This document shows positions 9,840 to 19,393 of a DNA stretch of 35,423 nt, in pieces. This DNA is from Nocardia wallacei (GTDB lineage: Bacteria > Actinomycetota > Actinomycetes > Mycobacteriales > Mycobacteriaceae): NCBI RefSeq assembly GCF_029868745.1, contig NZ_JARWOP010000116.1, positions 1-35,423 of the forward strand, written 5' to 3'. Both the position numbers and the translations under genes were made by a program. The notes beneath the pieces were generated by a model. The model ran no database searches, was not told the origin of the DNA, and saw nothing but the letters and a program-made list of their open reading frames with translations. Each line of letters opens with the position of its first letter. Position 1 is the stretch's first letter.

Positions 9840-10170
9840 CTCCGCCCCACCTCCTCGCTCCAAGAACCGGACACGCTCGGACCCGGTCCATCGATACTGC
9901 CAGTAGGACGGCGTGCGCGGCGGGAGCCGTGTCCGCCCGCCGCGAACACCGCCGCCCGGAACGGGGTAGCACCCCGGACACGGCACGCCCTGTGCTACGC
10001 GCCGCGGCGGCGAGTGCAAGGATGGAGACTCGGAACATGAACCACACACGGATCTCCGGTGCCACACAGAATGTTCGGTGGCAGTTCGGGCAGCCGCCGC
10101 CATCGCGGTGGGCGTCCGCCGAGAGACGAACTGTTGTAGACCCGTCGAGCAGTTAGAGGAGTCAACGGAC
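9840..10170. other. Intergenic region with nested inverted repeats, upstream of the E2 gene
   Basis: No gene is supported in these 331 bases, which must hold divergent promoters for the 114-aa gene and the E2 gene. Two inverted repeats interlock: GCCGTGTCCG (9926-9935) with CGGACACGGC (9975-9984), and GTAGCAC (9966-9972) with GTGCTAC (9992-9998). There is also GGGGT/ACCCC at 9963-9975. They could form alternative hairpins. I cannot assign them to a known riboswitch or operator. Confidence 0.4.
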
Positions 10171-11949
10171 ATGGCCTTCTCCGTCCAGATGCCAGCGCTT
10201 GGTGAGAGCGTCACCGAAGGCACCGTGACCAGGTGGCTGAAGCAGGAAGGAGACACGGTCGAGGTCGACGAGCCCCTGCTCGAGGTCTCAACCGACAAGG
10301 TCGACACCGAAATCCCCTCACCGGCGGCCGGCGTGCTGACCAAGATCGTGGCTCAGGAGGACGACGTCGTCGAGGTCGGCGGCGAGCTCGGCGTGATCGG
10401 CGAGGCCGGCGAGGCCCCCGCATCCGAGCCGGCCCCTGCCCCCGAAGCCGCCGCCCCGGCGCCCGCCCCCGCACCGGCCCCGCAACCGGCCGCCCCCGCT
10501 CCGGCTCCGGCGCCCGAGCCCGCCTCCGCGCAGTCCGCCGCGAGCGGTACCTCCGTGAAGATGCCCGAGTTGGGCGAGTCGGTCACCGAGGGCACCGTGA
10601 CGCGCTGGCTGAAGCAGGTCGGCGAGCAGGTCGAGGTCGACGAGCCGCTGCTGGAAGTGTCCACCGACAAGGTCGACACCGAGATCCCGTCGCCGGTTGC
10701 CGGCACGCTGCTGGAGATCAGCGCGAACGAGGACGATGTCGTGGCCGTCGGCGGTCAGCTCGGCGTCATCGGAAGCGGTTCCCCCGCTGCCGCTGCCACT
10801 CCCGCGCCCGCACCGGCCCCCGCGCCCGAGCCGGCCGCAGCTCCGGCTCCGCAACCCGCCCCGGCGCCGGCCCCCGCACCTCAGCCCGCACCGGCCGCTC
10901 AGCAGGCTCCGGCACCTCAGCCCGCCGCCCAACAAGCACCGGCTCCCCGGCCCGCCCCCGCCGCTCAGCAGGCGCCCGCGCCCGCCGGAAACGGCGAGGC
11001 ACCGTATGTGACCCCGCTGGTCCGCAAGCTGGCCGCGGAGAACAACGTCGACCTGGCCGCGATCAAGGGCTCGGGCGTCGGCGGCCGCATCCGCAAGCAG
11101 GACGTGCTCGCCGCCGCCGAGAGCCAGAAGCCCGCGGCGCCGCAGCCCGCCGCCGCACCGGCCGCGGCCCCGGCCGCGCAGTCCGCCGCCCCCGCCGCCT
11201 CGGTCGGTGTGCGGCCGCAGCTGCAGGCCCTGCGCGGCACGGTCCAGAAGGCCAGCCGCATCCGGCAGATCACCGCGGTCAAGACCCGCGAGTCGCTGCA
11301 GACCACCGCACAGCTGACGCAGACCCACGAGGCCGACGTCACCAACATCGCGGCACTGCGGACCCGGGCCAAGGACGCGTTCAAGGAGCGCGAGGGCGTC
11401 AACCTGACGTTCCTGCCGTTCTTCGCCAAGGCCGCCGTCGAGGCGCTGGGCGTGCACCCGAACGTGAACGCCTCCTACAACGAGGACACCAAGGAGATCA
11501 CCTACCACTCGGCCGTGCACCTGGGCATCGCGGTGGACACCGAGCAGGGCCTGCTCTCCCCGGTCATCCACAACGCCAGCGATCTGTCGCTGGCCGGGCT
11601 GGCCCGTGCCATCGCCGATATCGCCAACCGGGCCCGCACGGGCGGCCTGAAGCCGGACGAGCTGGCCGGCGGCACCTTCACGATCACCAACATCGGCAGC
11701 CAGGGCGCGCTGTTCGACACCCCGATCCTGCTGCCGCCGCAGTCGGCGATGCTGGGCACGGGCGCGATCGTGAAGCGGCCGGTGGCGATCGCCGACAACG
11801 GCAACGAGTTCATCGGCATCCGCTCGATGTGCTACCTGCCGCTGACCTACGATCACCGCCTCATCGACGGCGCCGACGCGGGCCGCTTCCTCACCACCAT
11901 CAAGCACCGGCTCGAGGAGGCCGCGTTCGAGGCCGACCTGGGCCTGTAA
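10171..11949 (+). CDS. sucB: Dihydrolipoamide acyltransferase E2, two lipoyl domains
   Basis: E2 core subunit of the pyruvate/2-oxoglutarate dehydrogenase type, 592 aa. It has two lipoyl domains with lipoylated K43 and K167, both in [14 protein letters not shown]. Long Ala/Pro linkers follow at about 81-125 and 203-276, then a peripheral subunit-binding domain (about 278-314, [17 protein letters not shown]) and the acyltransferase domain (about 350-592) with H562 and D566 in DHRLIDG. Architecture matches M. tuberculosis DlaT (Rv2215), which serves pyruvate dehydrogenase and peroxide defence, so dlaT is an equally fair symbol. I chose ATG 10171, where lipoyl homology begins, with GAGGAG nine bases upstream. 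It leads the block that also encodes LipB and LipA, the enzymes that lipoylate it. Confidence 0.95.
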   Translation: MAFSVQMPALGESVTEGTVTRWLKQEGDTVEVDEPLLEVSTDKVDTEIPSPAAGVLTKIVAQEDDVVEVGGELGVIGEAGEAPASEPAPAPEAAAPAPAPAPAPQPAAPAPAPAPEPASAQSAASGTSVKMPELGESVTEGTVTRWLKQVGEQVEVDEPLLEVSTDKVDTEIPSPVAGTLLEISANEDDVVAVGGQLGVIGSGSPAAAATPAPAPAPAPEPAAAPAPQPAPAPAPAPQPAPAAQQAPAPQPAAQQAPAPRPAPAAQQAPAPAGNGEAPYVTPLVRKLAAENNVDLAAIKGSGVGGRIRKQDVLAAAESQKPAAPQPAAAPAAAPAAQSAAPAASVGVRPQLQALRGTVQKASRIRQITAVKTRESLQTTAQLTQTHEADVTNIAALRTRAKDAFKEREGVNLTFLPFFAKAAVEALGVHPNVNASYNEDTKEITYHSAVHLGIAVDTEQGLLSPVIHNASDLSLAGLARAIADIANRARTGGLKPDELAGGTFTITNIGSQGALFDTPILLPPQSAMLGTGAIVKRPVAIADNGNEFIGIRSMCYLPLTYDHRLIDGADAGRFLTTIKHRLEEAAFEADLGL

Positions 11950-11969
11950 CGGGAGAACTCGGTTACCGC

Positions 11970-12872
11970 ATGAAGGTTGTGATCGCCGGATCCTCCGGGT
12001 TGATCGGGACGGCGCTGGTGGCGGCCCTGCGACGGGACGGGCACGAGGTGGCCCGCCTGGTGCGCCGTCGCGCGGCCGGTCCCGACGAGTTCTCCTGGGA
12101 TCCCGTCCGCGCCCGGGTGCCGCAGCCGGCGCTGCGGGGCGCGGACGCGGTGGTCAACCTCTGCGGCGCCGGTCTCGGGTCGCGGCGCTGGACCGGCAGC
12201 TTCAAGCAGGAGCTGCGGGACAGCCGCCTCACACCCACCGACGTGCTCGCCGAGGCGGTCGCCGCCGCGGGCGTGCCCACGCTGGTCAACGCCAGCGGCG
12301 CACACTACTACGGCGGCGGCGCCGGCGACCGCGTGATGACCGAATCCGATTCCGCGGGAACGGGTTTCCTCGCCACGCTGTGCCGCGACTGGGAGGGCGC
12401 GACGCGGCCGGCGGCGGACGCGGGCGCGCGCGTGGTGTTGCTCCGCAGCGCCATCGTGCTCGCCCGGCGCGGCGGCATGCTGGGCATGCTGCAACCGCTG
12501 TATTCGCTGGGCCTGGGCGGCCGGCTGGGCGACGGCCGCCAGTACCTGCCGTGGATCTCGCTCGACGACGAGATCGGCGGCATCGTCTTCGCCCTCACCC
12601 ACGACGCCGTGTCCGGCCCGGTGAACCTGACCGGCCCCGCCCCGGTGACCAACGCCGAATTCAACCGCGCGCTCGGCCGCGCCATCCACCGCCCGGCCCC
12701 GTTCGTGGTCCCCGCCTTCGCCCTGCGCCTGGCCCTCGGCGAGTTCGCCGACGAGGCGATCCTGCACGGCCCCCGCGCCATCCCCACGGTCCTCGAATCG
12801 GCCGGATACCGCTTCCAGCACAACACGATCGGCGAGGCCCTCACCGCAGCCGTAGGCAAATCGTCCGCCTGA
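11970..12872 (+). CDS. TIGR01777 family NAD(P)-dependent epimerase
   Basis: 300-aa extended short-chain dehydrogenase/epimerase of the YfcH/TIGR01777 type, cytoplasmic. The Rossmann nucleotide-binding motif GSSGLIG is at residues 7-13, and the active-site segment is [10 protein letters not shown]. The C-terminal DUF1731-like part has [20 protein letters not shown]. Start ATG 11970 has GGGAGA about 13 bases upstream. It begins 20 bp after the E2 stop and is probably in the same operon, as for Rv2215-Rv2216. Substrate unknown; some plant and bacterial relatives affect cell division, but nothing here shows that. Confidence 0.92.
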   Translation: MKVVIAGSSGLIGTALVAALRRDGHEVARLVRRRAAGPDEFSWDPVRARVPQPALRGADAVVNLCGAGLGSRRWTGSFKQELRDSRLTPTDVLAEAVAAAGVPTLVNASGAHYYGGGAGDRVMTESDSAGTGFLATLCRDWEGATRPAADAGARVVLLRSAIVLARRGGMLGMLQPLYSLGLGGRLGDGRQYLPWISLDDEIGGIVFALTHDAVSGPVNLTGPAPVTNAEFNRALGRAIHRPAPFVVPAFALRLALGEFADEAILHGPRAIPTVLESAGYRFQHNTIGEALTAAVGKSSA

Positions 12873-12908
12873 CCGCACGACGACCGGCCTGGATCTCCGG
12901 ACGCCGCC

Positions 12909-13496
12909 ATGCGCCGCTACCGTCGTGCCGTGGGCGAGAACGGAACGGTCGGTGTGGTGATCCGGGACGCGCGGGAGACCGATCTGCCGGAGATCCTGGC
13001 GATCCACAACAATGCCATCGCCGCGACGACCGCGATCTGGGATACCGAGACGGTCGGACTCGAGGAGCGGCGGGCGTGGTTGCGGGACCGCCGGGCCGCG
13101 GGCTACCCCGTGCTGGTCGGGGAGATCGAGGGCGCGGTCGCGGGGTACGCGAGCTACGCGCAGTGGCGGCCGAAATCGGGATACCGGCAGACCGTGGAGA
13201 ATTCGGTGTACGTCGCCGACAGCTATCAGCGCCGCGGCGTCGCCACCGCCTTGCTGACGGAGTTGCTGGCGCGGGCCGAGCGGTCCGGGCGAGTACACGC
13301 GGTGATCGCCGCGATCGAGTCCGCCAACACCACCTCGATCACGCTGCACGAGCGGTTCGGCTTCCGGATCGTGGGTGAGCTGCCCGAGGTGGGCCGGAAG
13401 TTCGGCCGCTGGCTGGACCTGACATTGATGCAGCTCACGCTGCCTGTCGACCCTCTCCCGGAGCCCGGTAACCATGGCGTAACCTCGCTCTGGTGA
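12909..13496 (+). CDS. GNAT acetyltransferase, phosphinothricin acetyltransferase-like
   Basis: GNAT protein of up to 195 aa. After a variable N-terminus it has [52 protein letters not shown], and the acetyl-CoA loop [14 protein letters not shown], then [19 protein letters not shown]. These segments are typical of the Pat/Bar and YncA (methionine sulfoxide/sulfoximine acetyltransferase) group. The start is uncertain: ATG 12909 gives the longest protein, but GTG 12930 or GTG 12957 would start nearer the conserved core. Its stop overlaps the lipB GTG by four bases (GTGA), which suggests translational coupling. M. tuberculosis lacks a gene at this position between Rv2216 and lipB, so it looks like a local insertion. 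Confidence 0.85.
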   Translation: MRRYRRAVGENGTVGVVIRDARETDLPEILAIHNNAIAATTAIWDTETVGLEERRAWLRDRRAAGYPVLVGEIEGAVAGYASYAQWRPKSGYRQTVENSVYVADSYQRRGVATALLTELLARAERSGRVHAVIAAIESANTTSITLHERFGFRIVGELPEVGRKFGRWLDLTLMQLTLPVDPLPEPGNHGVTSLW

Positions 13497-14308
13497 GCGA
13501 GCCTGCCAGCGCACCTTCTTCTCGGGGCGAGCCTACGAGCAAACCTCTGTCGACCAGCGGCCCCGGCGGCCACCGCGCCACAGGCTCGGCCCGCTACGAC
13601 GACACCCCCGTTCTCGTCGAAAACCTCGGCCTCATCGACTATCACAGCGCCTGGGACATCCAGCGCGCCATCGCCGCGGAGCGAGCCGAGGGCCGCGGCC
13701 AGGATCGGCTGCTGTTGCTCGAGCACCCCTCGGTGTTCACCGCCGGCCGCCGCACCGAGGCGGGCGACCTGCCACTCGACGGCAGCCCGGTGGTTCAGGT
13801 CGACCGCGGCGGCAAGATCACTTGGCACGGTCCGGGGCAATTGGTCGGCTACCCGATCGTGCGGCTGGCCGAGCCGCTCGACGTCGTCGATTACGTCCGC
13901 CGCCTGGAGGAGGCCCTCATCACCGTGTGCACCGGCTTCGGCGTCGGCTGCGGCCGCGTGTCGGGCCGATCCGGCGTCTGGGTGCCCGCGACAGCCGCCC
14001 AGCCGGAACGAAAGGTCGCGGCGATCGGCGTGCGCGTGCAGCGCGGCGTCGCCCTGCACGGCATCGCCCTGAACTGCAATTCCGCCCTGGAAGGCTTCGA
14101 AACGATAGTGCCCTGCGGCATCCACGACGCCGGGGTGACGACGCTGAGCCGGGAGCTCGGCCGCGAGGTCACCGTCACCGAGGCGCTCACCCTGGTCTCC
14201 GACGCGATCCTGCGCGCGCTCGACGGCACGCTGCCCGTCACCGACCACGATGTCGCCCGGGTCACACCCCTCGGCAACGGGAACGGAGCACCCGCCGCGG
14301 CCGAATGA
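13493..14308 (+). CDS. lipB: Octanoyl-ACP:protein N-octanoyltransferase
   Basis: LipB moves octanoyl groups from acyl carrier protein to the lipoyl lysine of E2 and H-proteins, the first step of lipoate synthesis. The protein has 271 aa. The PROSITE-like signature [17 protein letters not shown] is at 105-121. The catalytic pair is K174 (ERKVAAIGV) and C208 ([13 protein letters not shown]), spaced as in M. tuberculosis LipB (K142, C176). About 32 extra residues at the N-terminus are Ser/Gly/Pro-rich and probably disordered, so a later start is possible, although the GTGA overlap with the GNAT gene supports GTG 13493. LipA follows after 21 bp. Confidence 0.95.
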   Translation: MSEPASAPSSRGEPTSKPLSTSGPGGHRATGSARYDDTPVLVENLGLIDYHSAWDIQRAIAAERAEGRGQDRLLLLEHPSVFTAGRRTEAGDLPLDGSPVVQVDRGGKITWHGPGQLVGYPIVRLAEPLDVVDYVRRLEEALITVCTGFGVGCGRVSGRSGVWVPATAAQPERKVAAIGVRVQRGVALHGIALNCNSALEGFETIVPCGIHDAGVTTLSRELGREVTVTEALTLVSDAILRALDGTLPVTDHDVARVTPLGNGNGAPAAAE

Positions 14309-14329
14309 TCACGGCGTAGCATCGGTCCG

Positions 14330-15385
14330 GTGACCTCCGTCGACACCCCGACATCGAACCGCTCGGCACCACAGAACGCCGCAGCGCCCAACGGCCGCAA
14401 GCTGCTTCGCATCGAGGCCCGCAACGCGGAGACCCCGATCGAGCGCAAACCGTCGTGGATTCGCACCCGCGCCACCATGGGCCCGGAGTATTCGGAACTC
14501 AAGGGCCTGGTGAAACGCGAAGGGCTGCACACGGTCTGCGAAGAGGCGGGCTGTCCCAACATCTTCGAATGCTGGGAGGACCGCGAGGCCACCTTCCTCA
14601 TCGGCGGCGAGCAGTGCACCCGCCGGTGCGATTTCTGCCAGATCGATACCGGCAAGCCGGCCGCGCTGGACCGCGACGAGCCGCGCCGGGTCGCCGAGAG
14701 CGTGCAGACCATGGGGTTGCGCTACTCCACCATCACCGGTGTCGCGCGCGACGACCTCGAGGACGGCGGCGCCTGGCTGTACGCGGAGACGGTGCGCGCC
14801 ATCAAGCGGCTCAACCCGCACACCGGCGTGGAGCTGCTGATCCCGGACTTCAACGCGATCCCCGAACAGCTGGCCGAGGTGTTCTCCGCCCGGCCGGAGG
14901 TGCTGGCGCACAACGTGGAAACGGTGCCCCGGGTCTTCAAGCGCATCCGCCCCGCCTTCCGCTACGAGCGGTCGCTGCAGGTCATCACCGCCGCCCGCGA
15001 GGCCGGGCTGGTCACCAAGTCCAATCTGATCCTCGGCATGGGCGAGACCCCGGAGGAGGTCACGCAGGCGATGCGCGACCTGCACGAGGCCGGTTGCGAC
15101 ATCCTCACCATCACCCAGTACCTGCGGCCCTCGCCGCGGCACCACCCGGTCGAGCGCTGGGTGAAGCCGGAGGAGTTCGTCGAGCACTCCCAGGCCGCCG
15201 AGGAGATCGGCTTCGCGGGTGTCATGGCCGGGCCGCTGGTCCGCTCGTCCTACCGCGCCGGCCGGTTGTACGCCCAGGCGATGAAGCGCCACGGCCGCGA
15301 ACTGCCCGCCGAGATGGCCCACCTCGGCGACGAGAGCACCGCCTCCCAGGAGGCCACCTCGGTGCTGGCCCGCTTCGGTTCCTGA
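14330..15385 (+). CDS. lipA: Lipoyl synthase
   Basis: Radical SAM enzyme that inserts two sulfur atoms into protein-bound octanoyl groups. The protein is 351 aa. The auxiliary [4Fe-4S] cluster Cys are C70, C75 and C81 ([12 protein letters not shown]), and the radical SAM cluster Cys are C96, C100 and C103 (CTRRCDFC). The C-terminal RSSYRAG supplies the conserved serine ligand of the auxiliary cluster. Start is GTG 14330, 21 bp after lipB. A perfect palindrome starts five bases after the stop. The substrate lysines K43 and K167 are on the E2 encoded at the head of this block. Confidence 0.97.
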   Translation: MTSVDTPTSNRSAPQNAAAPNGRKLLRIEARNAETPIERKPSWIRTRATMGPEYSELKGLVKREGLHTVCEEAGCPNIFECWEDREATFLIGGEQCTRRCDFCQIDTGKPAALDRDEPRRVAESVQTMGLRYSTITGVARDDLEDGGAWLYAETVRAIKRLNPHTGVELLIPDFNAIPEQLAEVFSARPEVLAHNVETVPRVFKRIRPAFRYERSLQVITAAREAGLVTKSNLILGMGETPEEVTQAMRDLHEAGCDILTITQYLRPSPRHHPVERWVKPEEFVEHSQAAEEIGFAGVMAGPLVRSSYRAGRLYAQAMKRHGRELPAEMAHLGDESTASQEATSVLARFGS

Positions 15386-15389
15386 CCTC

Positions 15390-15409
15390 TCCCGGGACGC
15401 GTCCCGGGA
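15390..15409 (+). terminator. Palindromic hairpin after lipA
   Basis: A perfect 20-base palindrome, TCCCGGGA, CGCG, TCCCGGGA, lies five bases after the lipA stop and can fold as an 8-bp stem with a 4-base loop. There is no T-run. It may end or weaken the lipoate transcript before the EF-G2-like gene. Confidence 0.6.
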
Positions 15410-15490
15410 TCTCACGAATCGCTGACAGGCCGCGGTTCCGGTGGGAAGCTCGGATAACCGCACGTGTCGACTCCGGGAGCGAGGACACAC

Positions 15491-17689
15491 ATGGCCGAGA
15501 GAGCGAGCACATCGGCAGGCGCCAACGGCACGACCATCATGGCCGCCCGCCCCGACGCGATCCGCAATGTCGTCCTGGTCGGCCAGAGCGGCTCGGGCAA
15601 GACCACGGTGGTGGAGGCCCTCGCGGTCGCCACCGGCGCGGTCACCCGGGCGGGCCGGGTCGAGGACGGCACCTGCGTCTCCGACTACGACGACATCGAA
15701 CAGCGACAACACCGGTCCGTCCAGCTGTCGGTGGTACCGATCGGCTGGGACGGATTCAAGATAAACCTGCTCGACACACCGGGTTACGCCGATTTCGTCG
15801 GGGAGCTGAGGGCCGGTCTGCGCGCTGCGGACGCGGCCCTTTTCGTCGTCTCGGCGGCCGCGGGCGCGGCGGGTGTGGGCGGGCAGACGATGGCGCTGTG
15901 GGAAGAATGCGCGAGCGTCGGCATGCCGCGCGCGCTGGTGATCACCCACCTCGACGCCGCCCGCGCCGATTTCGACGAGATCACCGCGACCTGCCGCGAG
16001 TTGCTCGGCGGCGGCGCGGCGGAAAGCATGCTGCCGCTGCACCTTCCGGTGTACGGGCCGCGGGGCGCCGACGGGCACCGGCCCGTGACCGGCCTGATCG
16101 ACCTGCTGAGCACACATGTCTTCGACTACTCGGCGGGGGCGCACACGCAGGCCGAGACCACCCCCGACCAGGCGGCGCTGATCGACCAGGCACGCGGGCG
16201 GCTCATCGAGGGAATCATCGCCGAGAGCGAGGACGAGACCCTCATGGACCGGTATCTCGAGGGCGCGGAGATCGACCTCACCACCCTGGTCACCGATCTG
16301 GAGCGGGCCGTCGCGCGCGGCACCTTCCACCCCGTCCTGCTCGCGGCGCCGCCGCCGGAGGGCGCCCGCGAGGGACTGGGCATGGTGGAGATCCTGGAAC
16401 TGATCACGCGCGGATTCCCTACTCCCGCAGAGCATTCCGTATCGGCGTCCGAGGTCGACGGCGCGCGCCCGGTCCCGCTGTCCTGCGATCCGGACGGCCC
16501 GCTGGCGGCGGAGGTGATCCGCACCGCGTCCGACCCGTACGTCGGGCGGCTGTCGCTGGTGCGGGTGTTCTCCGGGACGCTGCGCGCCGACGACACGGTG
16601 CACGTCTGCGGGCACGGCCCGATCGAGGCGCGCAATCACGACATCGACGAGCGGGTGGGCGCGGTGTCGCTGCCGTTCGGCAAGCAACAGCGTCCGCTGG
16701 GTCAGGCCATCGCCGGGGACATCGCCTGTGTGAGCAAGCTCGGGCACGCCGAGACCGGTGACACGCTGTCGGCCAAGGACGCCCCGCTGCTCATCGAGGC
16801 GTGGCGGATGCCGGAACCGTTGCTGCCGGTCGCCATTCGCGCGCACGGCAAGGCCGACGAGGACAAACTGTTGCAGGGGCTGGCCCGGCTGGTCGCGGAG
16901 GATCCGGCGGTGCGACTGGAGCAGAACGGGCAGACCCGTCAGCTGGTGCTGTGGTGCCTGGGCGAGGCGCATCGCGAGGTCGCGCTGGAGCGGCTGCGGT
17001 CGCGATTCGGCGTGCAGGTGGACACGGTCGAGCACCGGGTAGCGCTGCGCGAGACGTTCGGCAGTACCGCGACCGGGCGCGGACGGCACGTCAAACAGTC
17101 CGGCGGGCACGGCCAGTACGCCATCTGCGAGATCGAGGTGGCGCCGCTGCCGGAGGGCTCGGGCATCGAGTTCGTGGACAAGGTGGTGGGCGGAGTCGTG
17201 CCGCGGCAGTTCATTCCGTCGGTCGAGAAGGGCGTGCGGGCGCAGGCGGCGAAGGGCGTGGCCGCCGGGTATCCGCTCGTCGATGTGCGGGTGACGCTGT
17301 TCGACGGCAAGGCCCATTCGGTCGACTCCTCCGATTCCGCCTTCCAGACCGCCGGTGCGCTGGCGTTGCGGGAGGCCGCCGCGACCGCGCGCATCAGCCT
17401 GCTGGAACCGATCGCCGAGGTGGCGGTCACCGTCTCCGACGACTATGTCGGCGCCGTGCTCAGCGACCTGTCGAGCCGCCGCGGCCGGGTGCTCGGCACC
17501 GAACCCACCACCGGCGCCCGCACGGTGATCCGCGCCGAGGTCCCCGAACTCGAACTCAGCCGGTACGCCATCGATCTGCGCTCCCTCGCCCACGGCAGCG
17601 CCCAGTTCACCCGCGCCTACACCCGCCACGAGCCGATGCCCGCGCAGCGCGCCGACGCTCTGCGAGCCCAGTCGAACGGTTCGGGCTGA
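15491..17689 (+). CDS. EF-G2-type translational GTPase-like protein
   Basis: 732-aa protein of the elongation factor G-like EF-G2 group (compare Rv0120c). P-loop GQSGSGKT is at 31-38 and DTPGY at 95-99. The base-specificity motif that is normally NKxD reads THLD at 152-155, and the switch I region (about 61-80) lacks the usual RGITI sequence. Domains II to V follow, with SGGHGQYAICEIEVAPL and GVVPRQFIPSVEKGVRAQAAKG from domain IV. The best-studied relative, from M. smegmatis, is reported to bind guanine nucleotide without ribosome-stimulated GTPase activity. I chose ATG 15491, with GCGAGGA upstream; an earlier GTG at 15464 is less likely. In M. tuberculosis the equivalent gene is elsewhere, so its place between lipA and the DUF4191 gene is notable. 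Confidence 0.9.
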   Translation: MAERASTSAGANGTTIMAARPDAIRNVVLVGQSGSGKTTVVEALAVATGAVTRAGRVEDGTCVSDYDDIEQRQHRSVQLSVVPIGWDGFKINLLDTPGYADFVGELRAGLRAADAALFVVSAAAGAAGVGGQTMALWEECASVGMPRALVITHLDAARADFDEITATCRELLGGGAAESMLPLHLPVYGPRGADGHRPVTGLIDLLSTHVFDYSAGAHTQAETTPDQAALIDQARGRLIEGIIAESEDETLMDRYLEGAEIDLTTLVTDLERAVARGTFHPVLLAAPPPEGAREGLGMVEILELITRGFPTPAEHSVSASEVDGARPVPLSCDPDGPLAAEVIRTASDPYVGRLSLVRVFSGTLRADDTVHVCGHGPIEARNHDIDERVGAVSLPFGKQQRPLGQAIAGDIACVSKLGHAETGDTLSAKDAPLLIEAWRMPEPLLPVAIRAHGKADEDKLLQGLARLVAEDPAVRLEQNGQTRQLVLWCLGEAHREVALERLRSRFGVQVDTVEHRVALRETFGSTATGRGRHVKQSGGHGQYAICEIEVAPLPEGSGIEFVDKVVGGVVPRQFIPSVEKGVRAQAAKGVAAGYPLVDVRVTLFDGKAHSVDSSDSAFQTAGALALREAAATARISLLEPIAEVAVTVSDDYVGAVLSDLSSRRGRVLGTEPTTGARTVIRAEVPELELSRYAIDLRSLAHGSAQFTRAYTRHEPMPAQRADALRAQSNGSG

Positions 17690-17744
17690 GGCCGCCCACG
17701 TCCCCCCGCCGAAGCGACCGGGCATCCCCGATATCCTGGTGACC

Positions 17745-18488
17745 ATGGCAGCAGGTAAGGGCGGGAAGCCGTCCAAGGAAGCGAAGGCCGCGGCGAAGGC
17801 GGCGCGCAAGCAGGCGTCGAAGGAGCGGCGCCAGCAACTCTGGCAGGCGTTCAACATGCAGCGCAAGGAAGACAAGCTGCTGCTGCCGCTGATGCTCGGC
17901 GCGTTCCTCGGCATCGCCGTAGTGCTGTTCGTGATCGGCCTGTTCGTGAACCTGCAGTGGTTCTTCCTGCCGGTGGGTCTGCTGCTGGGCGCGCTGGTGG
18001 CGTTCATCCTCTTCGGGCGCCGGGTGCAGCGCAATGTGTACGCCAAGGCCGAGGGCCAGGCGGGCGCGGCGGCCTGGGTGCTCGACAATCTGCAGGGCAA
18101 GTGGCGCGTCACCCAGGGTGTCGCCGCCACCACCCAGCTCGACGCCGTGCACCGCGTGATCGGCCTGCCGGGTGTCATCCTGGTCGCCGAGGGCTCCCCC
18201 TCGCGCCTGAAATCGCTGCTGGCCCAAGAGAAGAAGAAGACCGCCCGGCTCGTCGGCGACACCCCGATCTACGACGTCGTCATCGGCAACGAGGAGGGCC
18301 AGGTGCCGCTCAAGGGCCTGCAGCGCTACCTCACCAAGCTCCCCCGCAACATCGACACCAAGCGCATGGACCTCATCGAGGGCCGCCTCTCCGCCCTCGC
18401 GACCCGCGGCGGACCCGCCCTGCCGAAGGGCCCGCTGCCGGCCGGCGCCAAGATGCGCGGCATGCAGCGCACCATCCGCCGTCGCTGA
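17745..18488 (+). CDS. DUF4191 membrane protein
   Basis: 247-aa conserved actinobacterial membrane protein, equivalent to Rv2219. A Lys/Ala-rich cytoplasmic N-terminus (1-44) precedes two transmembrane helices at about 45-68 and 72-91, then a soluble C-terminal domain (about 95-247) with GQAGAAAWVLDNLQGKW and NIDTKRMDLIEGRLSAL. The function is unknown. I chose ATG 17745; a GTG six bases upstream is in frame and would add two residues. It follows the EF-G2-like gene by 55 bp. A strong hairpin with a short T-run lies between it and the convergent RDD gene. Confidence 0.9.
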   Translation: MAAGKGGKPSKEAKAAAKAARKQASKERRQQLWQAFNMQRKEDKLLLPLMLGAFLGIAVVLFVIGLFVNLQWFFLPVGLLLGALVAFILFGRRVQRNVYAKAEGQAGAAAWVLDNLQGKWRVTQGVAATTQLDAVHRVIGLPGVILVAEGSPSRLKSLLAQEKKKTARLVGDTPIYDVVIGNEEGQVPLKGLQRYLTKLPRNIDTKRMDLIEGRLSALATRGGPALPKGPLPAGAKMRGMQRTIRRR

Positions 18489-18501
18489 GTATTTCGCGTC
18501 G

Positions 18502-18530
18502 GGCCCGCGTCCCCGAGGGCGCGGGCCTTT
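18502..18530. terminator. Intrinsic terminator between DUF4191 and RDD genes
   Basis: GGCCCGCG (18502-18509) pairs with CGCGGGCC (18520-18527) around a 10-base loop and is followed by TTT. It lies 13 bases after the DUF4191 stop and could serve the convergent RDD gene as well. Confidence 0.75.
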
Positions 18531-18537
18531 GTCGTCG

Positions 18538-18996
18538 CTACCGCGAACGGACGAGGGCGGTGCCGGTGGCGCGGTCGTGCATGCCGCGGCCGTCGGAGTC
18601 GGTGAACAGGGCGGGGACCACGAAGATCAGCAACACCTGCCGCGCCAGGGCGCGCACGACACCCACCGTGGCCTCGGCATCGACGCGAATCACGCGCAGG
18701 CGCAGGAAGTATTGGCCGGGAGTGAACCCGAACAACGTCACCGTGACGACACCGATCACGAACCACACCAGCAGCGTGAGCGTGTTGATCGAGCCGCCCC
18801 GCGCGATGATCGCGGCGATCCCCATCGCGATGAACCAGTCCACGAACAGCGCGACGATCCGCCGCAGCAGCGACACCAGCGACCCGGCGCCGGATTTCGG
18901 CAGCCCCAGCAGTTCGCCCGGATACTCGCCCGTGCCCGGCTGATCCGGGTCCGCCGCATTCGGTCCGGACAGCCAGGAACCGGTGATTCGCGCCAT
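18538..18996 (-). CDS. RDD family membrane protein
   Basis: 152-aa small membrane protein of the RDD family, equivalent to Rv2219A. After a Pro/Gly-rich N-terminus (1-40) come hydrophobic helices at about 45-65 (LLRRIVALFVDWFIAMGIAA), 70-92 and 111-128. Between the last two is TPGQYFLRLRVIRVD, a typical RDD segment; the first helix carries the Arg and Asp that help name the family. Function unknown; transport or membrane support roles are proposed for relatives. It diverges from glnA across a 397-bp region. Confidence 0.88.
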   Translation of the reverse strand: MARITGSWLSGPNAADPDQPGTGEYPGELLGLPKSGAGSLVSLLRRIVALFVDWFIAMGIAAIIARGGSINTLTLLVWFVIGVVTVTLFGFTPGQYFLRLRVIRVDAEATVGVVRALARQVLLIFVVPALFTDSDGRGMHDRATGTALVRSR

Positions 18997-19393
18997 GCCC
19001 CCAGCTTAGGCGGCGGGTTTCTGCCGACCACGTCACACCCGGGACCGCGGCAGCGTCACCGCGCTATTTTCGCGCGACCGGAAAGCATGCGAGTTGCGCG
19101 CGGGAAACTCTCCGCCCCGAACACCGCGCGGTGGGTGGCTTTTAACACATGTTTGCGGGGTCTTCACGCCCACCGACATCCCGGTAATGGCAGGATATGC
19201 GTGCTGGTCGGGCGACGATCGGCCCCGGGCGCGGCAACCAGCCGGTCGGCGCGAGGTCGACGCCTGCGGCCGGCGGTACGTGTAACACTGGCGAAACACA
19301 GTCTTGATTGTCGGGAAACACCGCGTCCATAGCGTTCATCTGCGACACCCAGCAATCGGCACAGGCTGGGAACCGATCCGTAAGGAGTACTAA
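18997..19393. other. Regulatory region between RDD gene and glnA
   Basis: No gene is supported in these 397 bases. The region is less GC-rich in parts (for example around 19065 and 19140) than its neighbours. It holds the GlnR-type box at 19282-19319 and the ribosome binding site AAGGAG just before glnA. The RDD promoter should lie at its left end; I cannot mark -10/-35 boxes with confidence. Confidence 0.6.
19282..19319 (+). promoter_or_regulatory. GlnR-type nitrogen control box upstream of glnA
   Basis: Four 5-base blocks each separated by exactly six bases: GTAAC (19282-19286), GAAAC (19293-19297), TTGAT (19304-19308) and GAAAC (19315-19319). This fits the actinobacterial GlnR consensus of alternating GTnAC and GAAAC half-sites; three of the four blocks match and the third is degenerate. 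It ends 74 bases before the glnA start. Confidence 0.75.

Noticed and set aside
10435..11010. Pro/Ala repeats in the E2 gene as a separate repeat element
   Set aside because: They are the normal flexible linkers between lipoyl and binding domains of E2 proteins.
14309..18262. 1317-codon open frame on - opposite lipA, the EF-G2 gene and DUF4191
   Set aside because: This is a product of high GC third positions on the coding strand; no ribosome binding site or domain is seen.
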